A DNA stretch of 64,000 nt from CAZJWR01 sp964549765 (lineage in GTDB: Bacteria; Zixibacteria; MSB-5A5; GN15; JAAZOE01), in contig CAZJWR010000002.1 in NCBI GenBank assembly GCA_964549765.1, positions 55,593-119,592 of the forward strand, written 5' to 3'. The position numbers and the translations under genes are program-made. The notes under the pieces were generated by a model. It had not been told where the DNA came from. It saw only the letters and a program-made list of their open reading frames with translations, and made no database searches. Numbering within the stretch: the stretch's first letter is position 1; every line of letters begins with the position of its first letter. Below are positions 33,832-42,494 of the stretch, one piece after another.

Positions 33832-36800
33832 GAAAAGTATTCCCCTTCTGACGGCGATCTTCTTGTTGCTGACGTTCAGTTCCTGCACGTGCATCTATTT
33901 CAACACCTTCCACAATATCCGTAAGGATTTCGGCGCCGCCGAAAAATCGCGCAAGGAGTCCGGGCGGGACAAGGCCAGCGGCGGCGAAGCCAAGCAGTAC
34001 AACGACGCCATCGCCAAAGCGTCACGCGTCCTGGAACGCCATCCCACTTCCAGCTACGTCGATGACGCCCTGTATATCATCGGGACGTCCTATTATTATC
34101 TGGGTGAATACGACAAGGCCAGCCGGAAATTCAAAGAGCTGTTCGCCAATTATCCGAAGTCCGAGTATATTCCGCGTTCGCGCCTCCTTATGGCGAAGGC
34201 CAAGTTGAAATTGAAGGAGGAAGCCGAAGCGGTCGTCATTTTCGAAGAGATTTTCGAGAAGGATAAGAACAAGGAGATGAAAGCCCAGGCGGCGCGGTCG
34301 CTGGGTGAGTATTATTTCGAAAGTCGCGATTATGATAAATCCAACGAGTATTTCATGGCGCTGGTCGATTCCCTCGGCGACCAATCGGAGCGGCTGAACG
34401 CCCTCATCTACGTGGCCGACGGCTACTTCGACATGTTCGCGCTAAAACCGGCCATCGACAAATACAGCATCGCTTTGAAGCAGAACCCTGACACCCTGCA
34501 ATTTTATCATATTATGTTTCGCCTGGCCGAATGCGATATCTATCTCAATAAGATCACCGAGGGTACCGAAAAGCTTTCTGAATTGGCCGACAATGAAGTG
34601 TACTATGATTCGCTGGCGCCGATCAGGCTCAAGATGGCTGAAGGATATGAATGGGAAGGGGATTTCAATTCCGCGATTGACACCTACGAACGGATAATCG
34701 ACGAGAATCCGCGGCGTGACCCGGCCGCCATCGCCTATTATCGGCTGGGCCTGATCTATCAATACGACTTCGAAGATCTCACCAAAGCCCGGGCCTATTA
34801 TCAGAAATCGCGTGAGGAAAAAACCAATTCCTCGGTGGCCGAGGACGCCACGCGGCGGGCGTCGAAACTGGCTCTGCTGGAGCAATATAGCAAAACCGAT
34901 CAGGATACGACCGTCGCCGATTCCACTCAGGGAGTCGATTTCGAGCGGCTGAATGAATTGTCGGAAAACGAGTTCCTGCTGGCCGAATTATTCTACTTCG
35001 ATCTGGAAAAGCCGGATTCGGCGATCAATACTTACGAGACAATGCTCGATCGCTACCCGACGTCGCGCCTGGCGCCGCGCGCCCTGATGTCGATGGCGCA
35101 TATTTACCGAGACGAATATCATGATACCACCGGAGCCGACAGCCTGCTCCGGGAGGTCCTGAAGCAATATCCACATTACGATGAGGCGCAGGACGTTATC
35201 GATATGCTGGGGCTGGCCGGCACCGTCGCCGATACCGGTTATGCCGCGATCCCGTTCGCCAAGGCCGAAACATTTCTGGACGAATTCCAGGAATCTGATT
35301 CCAGCATGTACTATATTCAGCAGAACATTGATTCCATTCTCGCCGCTGATTCCTCCGCGTTCCGGGACACGACCGCCGTGGATACGACGCGGCCGCCCGA
35401 TTCGCTGATCGTCGAGGATGTCTACCTGCAATCGGATACCACGATCGCTTCCGATTCCGCCCAGATCGCCGATTCGCTTCTTGTCGCCGAACGCCAACGA
35501 ATCGCCGATTCCGCTCGCACCGCCGATTCGCTTCGGACCGCCGAACGGCAGCGAATCTATGATTCTCTCCGTGTCGTCGATTCCATTCATGTCGCCGATT
35601 CCGTGCGGGCGGCACAACTGGCTCACGTCGCCGATTCCCTTCGAGCTCTCCGAAATCAGGGCCACGATTCTCTGCCGACAAGCATGATCAACGGTCCGGA
35701 TTCGCTGCTTCCTTCGGATACGCTGTCGCTCGCCGAGCTGGTTGCCAGAGCACACGAAACCTCCGATTCGACCGGGCGGCCGGACTCATTGTCGGGCGGA
35801 ACGGTGGATAGCGCCGGGATTCCGCCGAGATCACAGACGCCCGTTGAACCGGAAATGGGGCCGCCTTCGCCGGAAGTGGTGCATGGGCCGCCAAGTTCCA
35901 TGACCCAACTTGATTCCCTGCGACAGGCGCATACCCAAGCGACCCAGCATGCCGGTCAGCCGATCGATCAGAGGGCGGGTGTGAACCCGGTGAGCGGGCC
36001 GATCGTGAACCCGCAAATGGGCCCGCCGTTACCCGGATTCGATCAGGGCGCCGGTTTGCCGGGGCAGCCTGGTGCTCCGCAGCTGGTAACCACGCCGAAC
36101 GATATCCGCAGCCGGGCGAGCATCGGGGCGGCCGCGATGGGCGACACCGCAAAGCTGGCGTCGACGGCGAGCCAGACTGCCGACACGGGCGCCGCCGGGG
36201 ACTCGGTCATCGTGCCGCAGAAAACCCTGGGGGAATGCTGGGATGAGGCTCTGGCGACGGCGAAAGACAGGTATAGCCCGCTGCAGTTGAGTCTCCTGGA
36301 TTCGGCGCGCTATTACTACCGGCGTGTCATCGACAGTTTCCCGTATTCCCGCTATTACACGCAGTCACGATACGTCCTGCTCTGGACCTACGATCATTAT
36401 CTGGCCCCCGGCGATTCATCGCTGATGGATCTGTACCGCAATTTCGTCGATTCCTTTCCGCAGTCGGAATACGCCCAGGCGATCGCCGACGAATACGGTA
36501 TCCGTTCTGCGGGGATGAAAACGGTCCGGCAGAATCAGAATCAGCAGCAGGAGCAAACCGAACCCGAAGCCGATACGACCGCGCTGGCCCAAGTCGACAG
36601 CACCGGCCAGGAAGGTCAGGCGTCGGATTCCGTCAGCAGCACGGTGTCGAAATTTATCACCAGGGACGGCAAGCAACTCGAACCGGCCAACAAATATTTC
36701 TTGCAGGAAGACGTGCCTTTTGAGTATCCTCTGGAAGCCCTGGCATGGACGATCGAGGATGTTCTGTATTTTCAGATCCGGATCGATTTTTCCGGGAAGG

Positions 36801-36970
36801 TCGTTGATTTTCAGCTTATGAATCCGACGCAATCGCAGGAGCTGAACGATCGCGCCACGGAGACGGTAAAAAATACGCGGTTCGACAACGGCAGAATTCC
36901 GGCCGAGTTATTCGACCATTGGTTTTATTATAAATATGAGGTTCATCCCCCGGCTCAGTTGAGGCAATGA
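33824..36970 (+). CDS. Large TPR lipoprotein with low-complexity middle and TonB-type C-terminus
   Basis: A 1048-residue protein starting at GTG with AGGAG ten bases upstream. It has a lipoprotein signal with lipobox FSSC (C21). Residues about 45-370 are TPR-like repeats (LGEYDKASRKFKELFANYP and similar). Residues about 500-610 repeat ADSL/RIADS units (ADSLRTAERQRI), followed by a proline/glycine-rich linker. Two more TPR-like repeats follow at about 815-880. The last 100 residues resemble a TonB C-terminal domain (EDVLYFQIRIDFSGKVVDF). It probably scaffolds envelope proteins from the outer-membrane inner face. It overlaps pyrK by 4 bp, an odd location for an envelope protein. Confidence 0.8.
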   Translation: MPKKSIPLLTAIFLLLTFSSCTCIYFNTFHNIRKDFGAAEKSRKESGRDKASGGEAKQYNDAIAKASRVLERHPTSSYVDDALYIIGTSYYYLGEYDKASRKFKELFANYPKSEYIPRSRLLMAKAKLKLKEEAEAVVIFEEIFEKDKNKEMKAQAARSLGEYYFESRDYDKSNEYFMALVDSLGDQSERLNALIYVADGYFDMFALKPAIDKYSIALKQNPDTLQFYHIMFRLAECDIYLNKITEGTEKLSELADNEVYYDSLAPIRLKMAEGYEWEGDFNSAIDTYERIIDENPRRDPAAIAYYRLGLIYQYDFEDLTKARAYYQKSREEKTNSSVAEDATRRASKLALLEQYSKTDQDTTVADSTQGVDFERLNELSENEFLLAELFYFDLEKPDSAINTYETMLDRYPTSRLAPRALMSMAHIYRDEYHDTTGADSLLREVLKQYPHYDEAQDVIDMLGLAGTVADTGYAAIPFAKAETFLDEFQESDSSMYYIQQNIDSILAADSSAFRDTTAVDTTRPPDSLIVEDVYLQSDTTIASDSAQIADSLLVAERQRIADSARTADSLRTAERQRIYDSLRVVDSIHVADSVRAAQLAHVADSLRALRNQGHDSLPTSMINGPDSLLPSDTLSLAELVARAHETSDSTGRPDSLSGGTVDSAGIPPRSQTPVEPEMGPPSPEVVHGPPSSMTQLDSLRQAHTQATQHAGQPIDQRAGVNPVSGPIVNPQMGPPLPGFDQGAGLPGQPGAPQLVTTPNDIRSRASIGAAAMGDTAKLASTASQTADTGAAGDSVIVPQKTLGECWDEALATAKDRYSPLQLSLLDSARYYYRRVIDSFPYSRYYTQSRYVLLWTYDHYLAPGDSSLMDLYRNFVDSFPQSEYAQAIADEYGIRSAGMKTVRQNQNQQQEQTEPEADTTALAQVDSTGQEGQASDSVSSTVSKFITRDGKQLEPANKYFLQEDVPFEYPLEALAWTIEDVLYFQIRIDFSGKVVDFQLMNPTQSQELNDRATETVKNTRFDNGRIPAELFDHWFYYKYEVHPPAQLRQ

Positions 36971-37776
36971 GGAAAATCGTATCCCAGAGCTGCCGGATCA
37001 TCGAAAACCGGCGGCTGGACAAAACCGGCCTGTACCGCAGCCTGCGCGTGACCGACTTCAAAGCCGCCCGGACAGTTCATCCCGGACAGTTTGTCCATAT
37101 CAAAGTCGCCGGATGCATGGATCCGTTTTTCCGCCGGGCGTTTTCCATCGCCGATTACGACCCCGATCAAGGGGAACTGGAGATAATCTACAAGGTCATC
37201 GGCAAGGGAACCGGCGTCCTGGGACAGAAAACCAAAGGTGAATATCTCGATATCCTCGGCCCCCTGGGCAGCGGCTTTTCACGAATATCCAAATCCAAAA
37301 CGGTCGTTATCATCGCCGGCGGGGTCGGTTTTCCGCCCCTGTATTTTCTGGCCAAACGCCTGGTCCAATCCGGTCATCCGGCGAGAAACATCCTCTTTTT
37401 CTACGGTGGACGAAACCGCGCCGACCTCGTCGAGATGAAGCGAACCCGCGATCTGGGAGTGGAATTGACCCCCTGCACCGACGATGGCTCCTATGCTTTT
37501 TCGGGATTCGTCACTGAAGCGGCGGCGGCGCGAATGGAGAAATTGGAGGGGAAAAAGACGACAATCTGCACCTGCGGCCCCGAGCCGATGCTGGCCGTGG
37601 TCCAGGAGACGGCCCGGCGGATGGGATTTTCCGGCGAAATGGCATTGGAGGCGCCGATGCCCTGCGGGATAGGTGTTTGTCTGGGATGTATCAAACCGTC
37701 GCTGGAATCGCCGCAGAAATATGTCCGCGTCTGCCACGACGGCCCGGTGTTCGAACTGGGCGAGGTAAAATTATGA
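36967..37776 (+). CDS. pyrK: Dihydroorotate dehydrogenase electron-transfer subunit
   Basis: A 269-residue ferredoxin-reductase-like flavoprotein. It shows the FAD motif RRAFSIADYD (about residue 56), the NAD site IAGGVGFPPLYFLAK (about 114), and a C-terminal 2Fe-2S cluster with CGIGVCLGC and later RVCHDGPVF. It passes electrons from dihydroorotate oxidation to NAD+ in type 1B enzymes. ATGA overlaps link it to the TPR lipoprotein before it and pyrD after it. Confidence 0.92.
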   Translation: MRKIVSQSCRIIENRRLDKTGLYRSLRVTDFKAARTVHPGQFVHIKVAGCMDPFFRRAFSIADYDPDQGELEIIYKVIGKGTGVLGQKTKGEYLDILGPLGSGFSRISKSKTVVIIAGGVGFPPLYFLAKRLVQSGHPARNILFFYGGRNRADLVEMKRTRDLGVELTPCTDDGSYAFSGFVTEAAAARMEKLEGKKTTICTCGPEPMLAVVQETARRMGFSGEMALEAPMPCGIGVCLGCIKPSLESPQKYVRVCHDGPVFELGEVKL

Positions 37777-38687
37777 AACCCGATCTGCGCGTCGATATCG
37801 CCGGCGTCACGTTGAAGAATCCCGTCACGGTGGCGTCCGGCACGTTCGGATACGGCGAGGAATTCGCCGATTTTATCGATCTCGACGCCCTCGGCGGCAT
37901 CGTCACCAAATCGATTACGCTCAAAGAACGCGCCGGACATCCGCCGCCCCGGACGTGCGAAACTGCCGGCGGTATGCTCAACGCCATCGGGCTGGCCAAC
38001 GTCGGCATTGAACGGTTTATCGACGAAAAGATTCCCTTCTTGAAGAAGCTCAAAACCGTCATCATCGTCAACGTTGCCGGCGCAACCGTGGATGAGTATG
38101 TCGAAGTGTGCCGCCGGCTGGAAAAAGCCGGCCATTTCGATATGATGGAACTCAACGTTTCCTGTCCCAACGTCGACGAGGGCGGCATGGAGTTCGGCGT
38201 CGACGAAGCGTCGATCACACGGGTGATCCGAGCCGTCAGAGAGGTGACGAGCCGCCCGGTTATCGCCAAACTTTCTCCCAACGTGACGTCGATCGCCCAG
38301 ATGGCGCAGGCAGCCAAAGAAGGCGGCGCGGCAGCCGTATCCCTGATCAATACCTTGGTCGGGATGGCGATCAATGTCCTCGATTGGCGGCCGCGCCTCT
38401 CCAACGGAACCGGCGGTTTATCCGGGCCGGCGATCAAACCGGTGGCGGTGGCCATGGTGCACAAGGTCTCGCGGGCGGTCGATATACCCATCATCGGGAT
38501 CGGCGGTATCGCCTCGGCCGAGGACGCCGTCGAGTTTCATTTGGTGGGAGCTCACGCCGTCCAAATCGGCACGGCCAATTTTATCGATCCCGGTACGAGC
38601 ATGTCGGTCATCGCCGGGCTCGAAAAATATTTGGCGCAGCGCCGACTGTCGTCAATTTATGATATCATCGGAAAGGCCAGGATATAA
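37773..38687 (+). CDS. pyrD: Dihydroorotate dehydrogenase, catalytic subunit (class 1B)
   Basis: A 304-residue FMN TIM-barrel enzyme. It shows NPVTVASGTFGYGEE (about residue 16), the catalytic-loop ELNVSCPNVDEGGMEFG (about 128, with the class 1 cysteine), AKLSPNV, and a late FMN site GIGGIASAEDAVEFHLVGA. It oxidises dihydroorotate to orotate with PyrK as partner. I use ATG at 37773, which overlaps the pyrK stop; a longer frame begins inside pyrK. Confidence 0.93.
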   Translation: MKPDLRVDIAGVTLKNPVTVASGTFGYGEEFADFIDLDALGGIVTKSITLKERAGHPPPRTCETAGGMLNAIGLANVGIERFIDEKIPFLKKLKTVIIVNVAGATVDEYVEVCRRLEKAGHFDMMELNVSCPNVDEGGMEFGVDEASITRVIRAVREVTSRPVIAKLSPNVTSIAQMAQAAKEGGAAAVSLINTLVGMAINVLDWRPRLSNGTGGLSGPAIKPVAVAMVHKVSRAVDIPIIGIGGIASAEDAVEFHLVGAHAVQIGTANFIDPGTSMSVIAGLEKYLAQRRLSSIYDIIGKARI

Positions 38688-38690
38688 TCT

Positions 38691-39512
38691 ATGAGCGCGC
38701 TGAAGAAGCTAACGGCCAGTGCCGAGGCGCATAATTCGATCCTCTGCGTGGGTCTCGATCTGGATCCGACCCGTCTCCCCCCGGGGATGGGCGAAAACAC
38801 GACTGCGATTGCCCAATTCGCCATTCGGATAATCGCGGCCACGTCGGACATCGTGGCGGCGTATAAGCCCAATCTGGCCTTTTATGAAGCGTTCGGCCCC
38901 GACGGGCTGTCGCTGCTCAAGCTCATTTGCAGTCGTATCCCCGAGGATACGCTGATTATCCTCGACGGCAAACGCGGCGATATCGGCAACAGCGCCGCAT
39001 TCTATGCCAGAGCTCTCTTTGAACTCTATCGGGCCGACTGGGTGACGGTCAGTCCCTATATGGGTTTCGATTCCATCAAGCCTTTTCTGGAATTCAAGGG
39101 CAAAGGGGCGTTTGTACTGTGTCTCACCTCCAACCCCGGGGCGCGGGATTTTCAGCGGCTGGAATTCAACGGCAAGCCGCTTTATCATAACGTTGCCCGC
39201 AAGGTCGCTACGTGGAACAAGGAAGGAAACTGCGGGCTGGTCGTTGGCGCCACTTACCCGGAGCAATTGGCGGAAGTCCGGGAGATCGCCGAAGATATGC
39301 CGATATTGATCCCTGGCGTCGGTGCGCAGGGGGGGGATTTGGAAAAGGCGGTCCGAGGAGGTACGGCCAATTTCACCAGACCGGCGATAATCAACGTTTC
39401 GCGGTCGGTGCTCTATGCCTCCGAAGGGGATGATTTCGATAAGGCGGCCCGGGCGGCCGTCGAAAGACTCAATGCTCAGATAAACGGCCTGAGGACTCAG
39501 CCACAGGCGTAG
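38691..39512 (+). CDS. pyrF: Orotidine 5'-phosphate decarboxylase, type 2
   Basis: A 273-residue OMP decarboxylase of the longer, type 2 branch. It starts with CVGLDLDPTRLPPGM (about residue 20), has the catalytic LDGKRGDIGN (about 95) and the phosphate-binding PGVGAQGGDLEKAVRGG (about 212). It forms UMP in pyrimidine synthesis and completes pyrK-pyrD-pyrF, 3 bp after pyrD. Its last 44 bases overlap the end of a convergent gene. Confidence 0.93.
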   Translation: MSALKKLTASAEAHNSILCVGLDLDPTRLPPGMGENTTAIAQFAIRIIAATSDIVAAYKPNLAFYEAFGPDGLSLLKLICSRIPEDTLIILDGKRGDIGNSAAFYARALFELYRADWVTVSPYMGFDSIKPFLEFKGKGAFVLCLTSNPGARDFQRLEFNGKPLYHNVARKVATWNKEGNCGLVVGATYPEQLAEVREIAEDMPILIPGVGAQGGDLEKAVRGGTANFTRPAIINVSRSVLYASEGDDFDKAARAAVERLNAQINGLRTQPQA

Positions 39513-39966
39513 ACGAGTCGGTGGTCGTGCCGGCCTCCCGGTGCCGGTCGATCAGCGAATTGATATAGGCGTATGCTTCCCCGCGCGAATTGAAAATATT
39601 GGGGCTTTCGCCGAGATAGATGTTATACCCCTGCCTGACGGTAATCCTCGTTATCTGAAATCCATACCGGGCAATCCCGCTCGGCATGATATACGTATCG
39701 CGAATGCCGCGCACGAGTTCAGCATATTTCGTCTTCAGCTCCGGTTCGAGGATAAAATTGGCCATGTCGATTATAAGATAAATCCGACCGGATGAGATAT
39801 ATTGATCGAGTAAATTGCGCAAGGCCAGGAATTTCATCTCCAGATGTTCCGGCGTTGTCGGATGGATCGTTCGTTTATAGGCGAAATGCAGAATTCTACG
39901 GGCTTCGTCGAATTCAGTTTCGAAAAAGTCGGGGATAGAATTCGTTGTCATATCTCCATGCTGCAT
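39469..39966 (-). CDS. Unknown protein, paralogue A of a tandem pair
   Basis: A 165-residue soluble protein of unknown function. Alternating strands and helices include LIIDMANFILEPELK (about 72) and RYGFQITRITVRQGYNIYLG (about 109), ending in SPNIFNSRGEAYAYINSL. The layout is reminiscent of STAS/SpoIIAA-like folds, which is a visual impression. The C-terminal 25 residues are hydrophilic. Paralogue B follows 116 bp upstream with the same core motifs. An alternative start ATG lies at 39951. The 3' end overlaps pyrF by 44 bp in antisense. Confidence 0.7.
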   Translation of the reverse strand: MQHGDMTTNSIPDFFETEFDEARRILHFAYKRTIHPTTPEHLEMKFLALRNLLDQYISSGRIYLIIDMANFILEPELKTKYAELVRGIRDTYIMPSGIARYGFQITRITVRQGYNIYLGESPNIFNSRGEAYAYINSLIDRHREAGTTTDSSTPVAESSGRLSEH

Positions 39967-40082
39967 AGTACACCACCGCCTTTACCCTTCACCGATATTA
40001 TCGGTGTTGTCTTCCAAAATTTGAGTGGTTACTCCGAAAAGTAATTAAACGTGACCGGGATATCTTCCCGATAGCGGCGATT

Positions 40083-40589
40083 TTATCTTCCCGACGGATT
40101 CGCCGATCGAACCGAAGCCGGCGTCGGCAGGGGCTGTTCGTTCGATTCAGCCGGTTCCGCGATACCGGCCCGAGCATGTTCCTCGCGCAATTGATCGATA
40201 AATCGGTAAGCTTCTTCCTTGGAATTGAATAAATTAGGCGATCCCCCCAGATAGGCGGCGTGACTCAGACGGGCGGTGACGCGGGTTATTTCGAATCCGT
40301 ACCGGGCCAGACCTCCGGGCTGAAGATAGCCATCCATGATCTTCCTGATCTCGCTGGCGTATTCATCGATTTTTTCCGGTTCGATGATGATTTTGCTGTA
40401 ATCGGTTATCAAATACCCACGGCGACGGGACAGGTAACGGCCGAGAATCTCATTTACGGCCCGGCTGAGTATATATCCCTGTTCCAGGGTCGTGACATGG
40501 ATCGGACTCTTGGCTGTCAGATGGACAATCAGGCGCTGTTCGTCGAATTCCCCAACAAGATCGTCGATATTGAACATAGGCTTTCCCAT
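40083..40589 (-). CDS. Unknown protein, paralogue B of a tandem pair
   Basis: A 168-residue relative of the preceding entry. Shared positions include LITDYSKIIIEPEKIDEYA against LIIDMANFILEPELKTKYA, and the block ARYGFEITRVTARL, LGGSPNLFNSKEEAYRFID. The N-terminal 70 residues differ more, and the C-terminus is a proline-rich tail. Neither carries cysteine clusters, a signal peptide or membrane helices. The pair is transcribed together on the minus strand, this one first. No function can be assigned. Confidence 0.75.
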   Translation of the reverse strand: MGKPMFNIDDLVGEFDEQRLIVHLTAKSPIHVTTLEQGYILSRAVNEILGRYLSRRRGYLITDYSKIIIEPEKIDEYASEIRKIMDGYLQPGGLARYGFEITRVTARLSHAAYLGGSPNLFNSKEEAYRFIDQLREEHARAGIAEPAESNEQPLPTPASVRSANPSGR

Positions 40590-40706
40590 CTATCTAAGTT
40601 CCCGGTGCCAATTGGTATACATTGTCTATTATTCGGACAATATCCGGGATACATTAATCATCGAAGTTCAATTTTCTGAACATGTGCCGGCTTCTTTCCC
40701 GCCAAC

Positions 40707-40743
40707 AAAAAAAAACGGGTCGACTCAAGTGTGAGTCGACCCG
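40707..40743 (-). terminator. Intrinsic terminator of the recA operon
   Basis: On the minus strand a 12-bp perfect stem, CGGGTCGACTCA against TGAGTCGACCCG with a four-base loop, is followed by nine T. It lies about 40 bp after the recA stop. Confidence 0.93.
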
Positions 40744-40782
40744 GCGTATCATAGTCCCATAAAGGGAAAATCGACGGCGAGT

Positions 40783-41841
40783 TTATTTGGCGGGCTCGGC
40801 GGCCTCTTCCTTGGCTTTTTCCTTCGCCTTTTCCACGGCCTTGATCAGCCCCAGCTTGGCTTTGATTTCCTTCTCGATGGCGTCGGCGAGGTCGGTGTTT
40901 TCGACCAGGAATTCTTTAACCCGTTCGCGGCCCTGCCCCAGACGGTCTTTGCCGTAGGAAAACCACGCCCCGGATTTATCGACGACGTTTTCCTTGACGC
41001 CGATATCGAGCACCTCACCGATGCGTGAAATACCCTGTCCGTACATGATGTCGAATTCGGCTTCTTTGAACGGCGGCGCCATTTTATTTTTCACAACCCG
41101 GACGCGGGTCCGGTTGCCGACGACCGCATCGGCGTCTTTGATGGTGGCGATTTTGCGGATATCGAGGCGAAGGCTGGAGTAGAATTTCAGGGCGTTGCCA
41201 CCCGTGGTCGTTTCGGGATTGCCGAACATGACGCCGATTTTCATCCGAATCTGGTTGATGAAGATCACGCAGCTACGGGATTTGGAGATGACGCCGGTAA
41301 GTTTGCGCAGCGCCTGCGACATGAGCCGCGCCTGCAAGCCCATATGCGAATCGCCCATTTCGCCCTCGATTTCGGCCCGGGGCACCAGCGCCGCCACCGA
41401 ATCGATGACGATGACGTCGACCGCGCCGGATCGCACGAGGGTTTCGGTGATTTCCAGCGCCTGCTCGCCGGTGTCGGGCTGGGCGATCAGCAGATTATCC
41501 AGATCGACCCCCAGCGACCGGGAATAGTTGGGATCGAGGGCATGCTCGGCGTCGATAAAGGCCGCCGTGCCGCCGCGTTTTTGCGCCTCGGCGATGGCGT
41601 GGAGTGCCAGGGTCGTTTTGCCCGATGATTCCGGGCCGTAGATTTCCACCACCCGGCCGCGCGGGTAGCCGCCGACACCGAGAGCGACGTCAAGGCCGAG
41701 CGACCCCGACGGGATCACGTCGACGACGACGGCGACGCCGTCGGCCCCGAGCTTCATGATCGATCCCTTGCCGAACTGCTTTTCTATCTGCGCTACCGCC
41801 GCCTCCAGCGCTTTTTTCTGATCGGGTGTCTGTGTCGCCAT
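40783..41841 (-). CDS. recA: Recombinase RecA
   Basis: A 352-residue RecA, the usual length. It has Walker A GPESSGKTTLALHA (about residue 68), Walker B VIVIDSVAALVPRAE, and MSQALRKLTG (L1 region) and GGNALKFYSSLRLDIRK (L2 region). The C-terminus is acidic and lysine-rich (EKAKEKAKEEA). It is the last gene of pgsA-pgpA-cinA-thpR-recA and is followed by a strong terminator. No LexA-like box was identified in the 14 bp gap before it. Confidence 0.97.
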   Translation of the reverse strand: MATQTPDQKKALEAAVAQIEKQFGKGSIMKLGADGVAVVVDVIPSGSLGLDVALGVGGYPRGRVVEIYGPESSGKTTLALHAIAEAQKRGGTAAFIDAEHALDPNYSRSLGVDLDNLLIAQPDTGEQALEITETLVRSGAVDVIVIDSVAALVPRAEIEGEMGDSHMGLQARLMSQALRKLTGVISKSRSCVIFINQIRMKIGVMFGNPETTTGGNALKFYSSLRLDIRKIATIKDADAVVGNRTRVRVVKNKMAPPFKEAEFDIMYGQGISRIGEVLDIGVKENVVDKSGAWFSYGKDRLGQGRERVKEFLVENTDLADAIEKEIKAKLGLIKAVEKAKEKAKEEAAEPAK

Positions 41842-41855
41842 AGGTCACCGCCTTT

Positions 41856-42410
41856 TCATTCAAGTTCGAATACTTTTATGTTCTCATAAATGGGCCCGCT
41901 GGGAGTCAATGTCGACTTAACCAATGCCACTCTATCCAATATAACCGATCCGGCGTCGAAATTCAAGTTTTCCATGTACACCGTCAGTTCCGAGAGATCG
42001 GTCGGCCTTTTGATGCGCCCCAGCGTCAGGTGAGGGGAGAGCGGCTTTTTTTCCGATTTGACGCCGATCGGGATCAACTTGTGATTGAGCTGCTTGGCGA
42101 TATCGATAGCCGGCTCGGCCCCGCCCAGTCCCACCCAGAGCACGCGCGGCTGTTTCAGATTCGGAAAACCGCCGCATCCGGCGATATGTCCCTCGAATTT
42201 GGCCCGGCCCGTCAGCACGTCGCCGATCGCGTCAATGATGCGCTCGACTTTCTTTTCCGAAATTTCGCCGATGAATTTGAGCGTGAGGTGAATATTGTGC
42301 GGCTCGACCCATTTAATCCCCTGACTTTTCGGAAGGAGATCATAAATCAGCCGGCCCAGCGCCGCCTTAATCTCATCGGGAAAGATCAGCGCCACGAACA
42401 GCCGCACCAT
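41856..42410 (-). CDS. thpR: RNA 2',3'-cyclic phosphodiesterase (LigT family)
   Basis: A 184-residue 2H phosphoesterase with both HxTx motifs, NIHLTLKFIG (about residue 39) and SPHLTLGRIK (about 125). Family members usually start MRLFVA; I therefore prefer the ATG at 42410 (MVRLFVALIFPDE), although a start at 42446 adds 12 charged residues. It hydrolyses 2',3'-cyclic phosphates or 2'-5' linkages at RNA ends. It lies between cinA and recA as in many bacteria. Confidence 0.9.
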   Translation of the reverse strand: MVRLFVALIFPDEIKAALGRLIYDLLPKSQGIKWVEPHNIHLTLKFIGEISEKKVERIIDAIGDVLTGRAKFEGHIAGCGGFPNLKQPRVLWVGLGGAEPAIDIAKQLNHKLIPIGVKSEKKPLSPHLTLGRIKRPTDLSELTVYMENLNFDAGSVILDRVALVKSTLTPSGPIYENIKVFELE

Positions 42411-42494
42411 TTTTCGATCCCGGTCGCTTTGCCCTCGGTCCATCATATATAGATTCTACATAATTGAGCCACGGAGCAAAATCACTTTTTTCGG

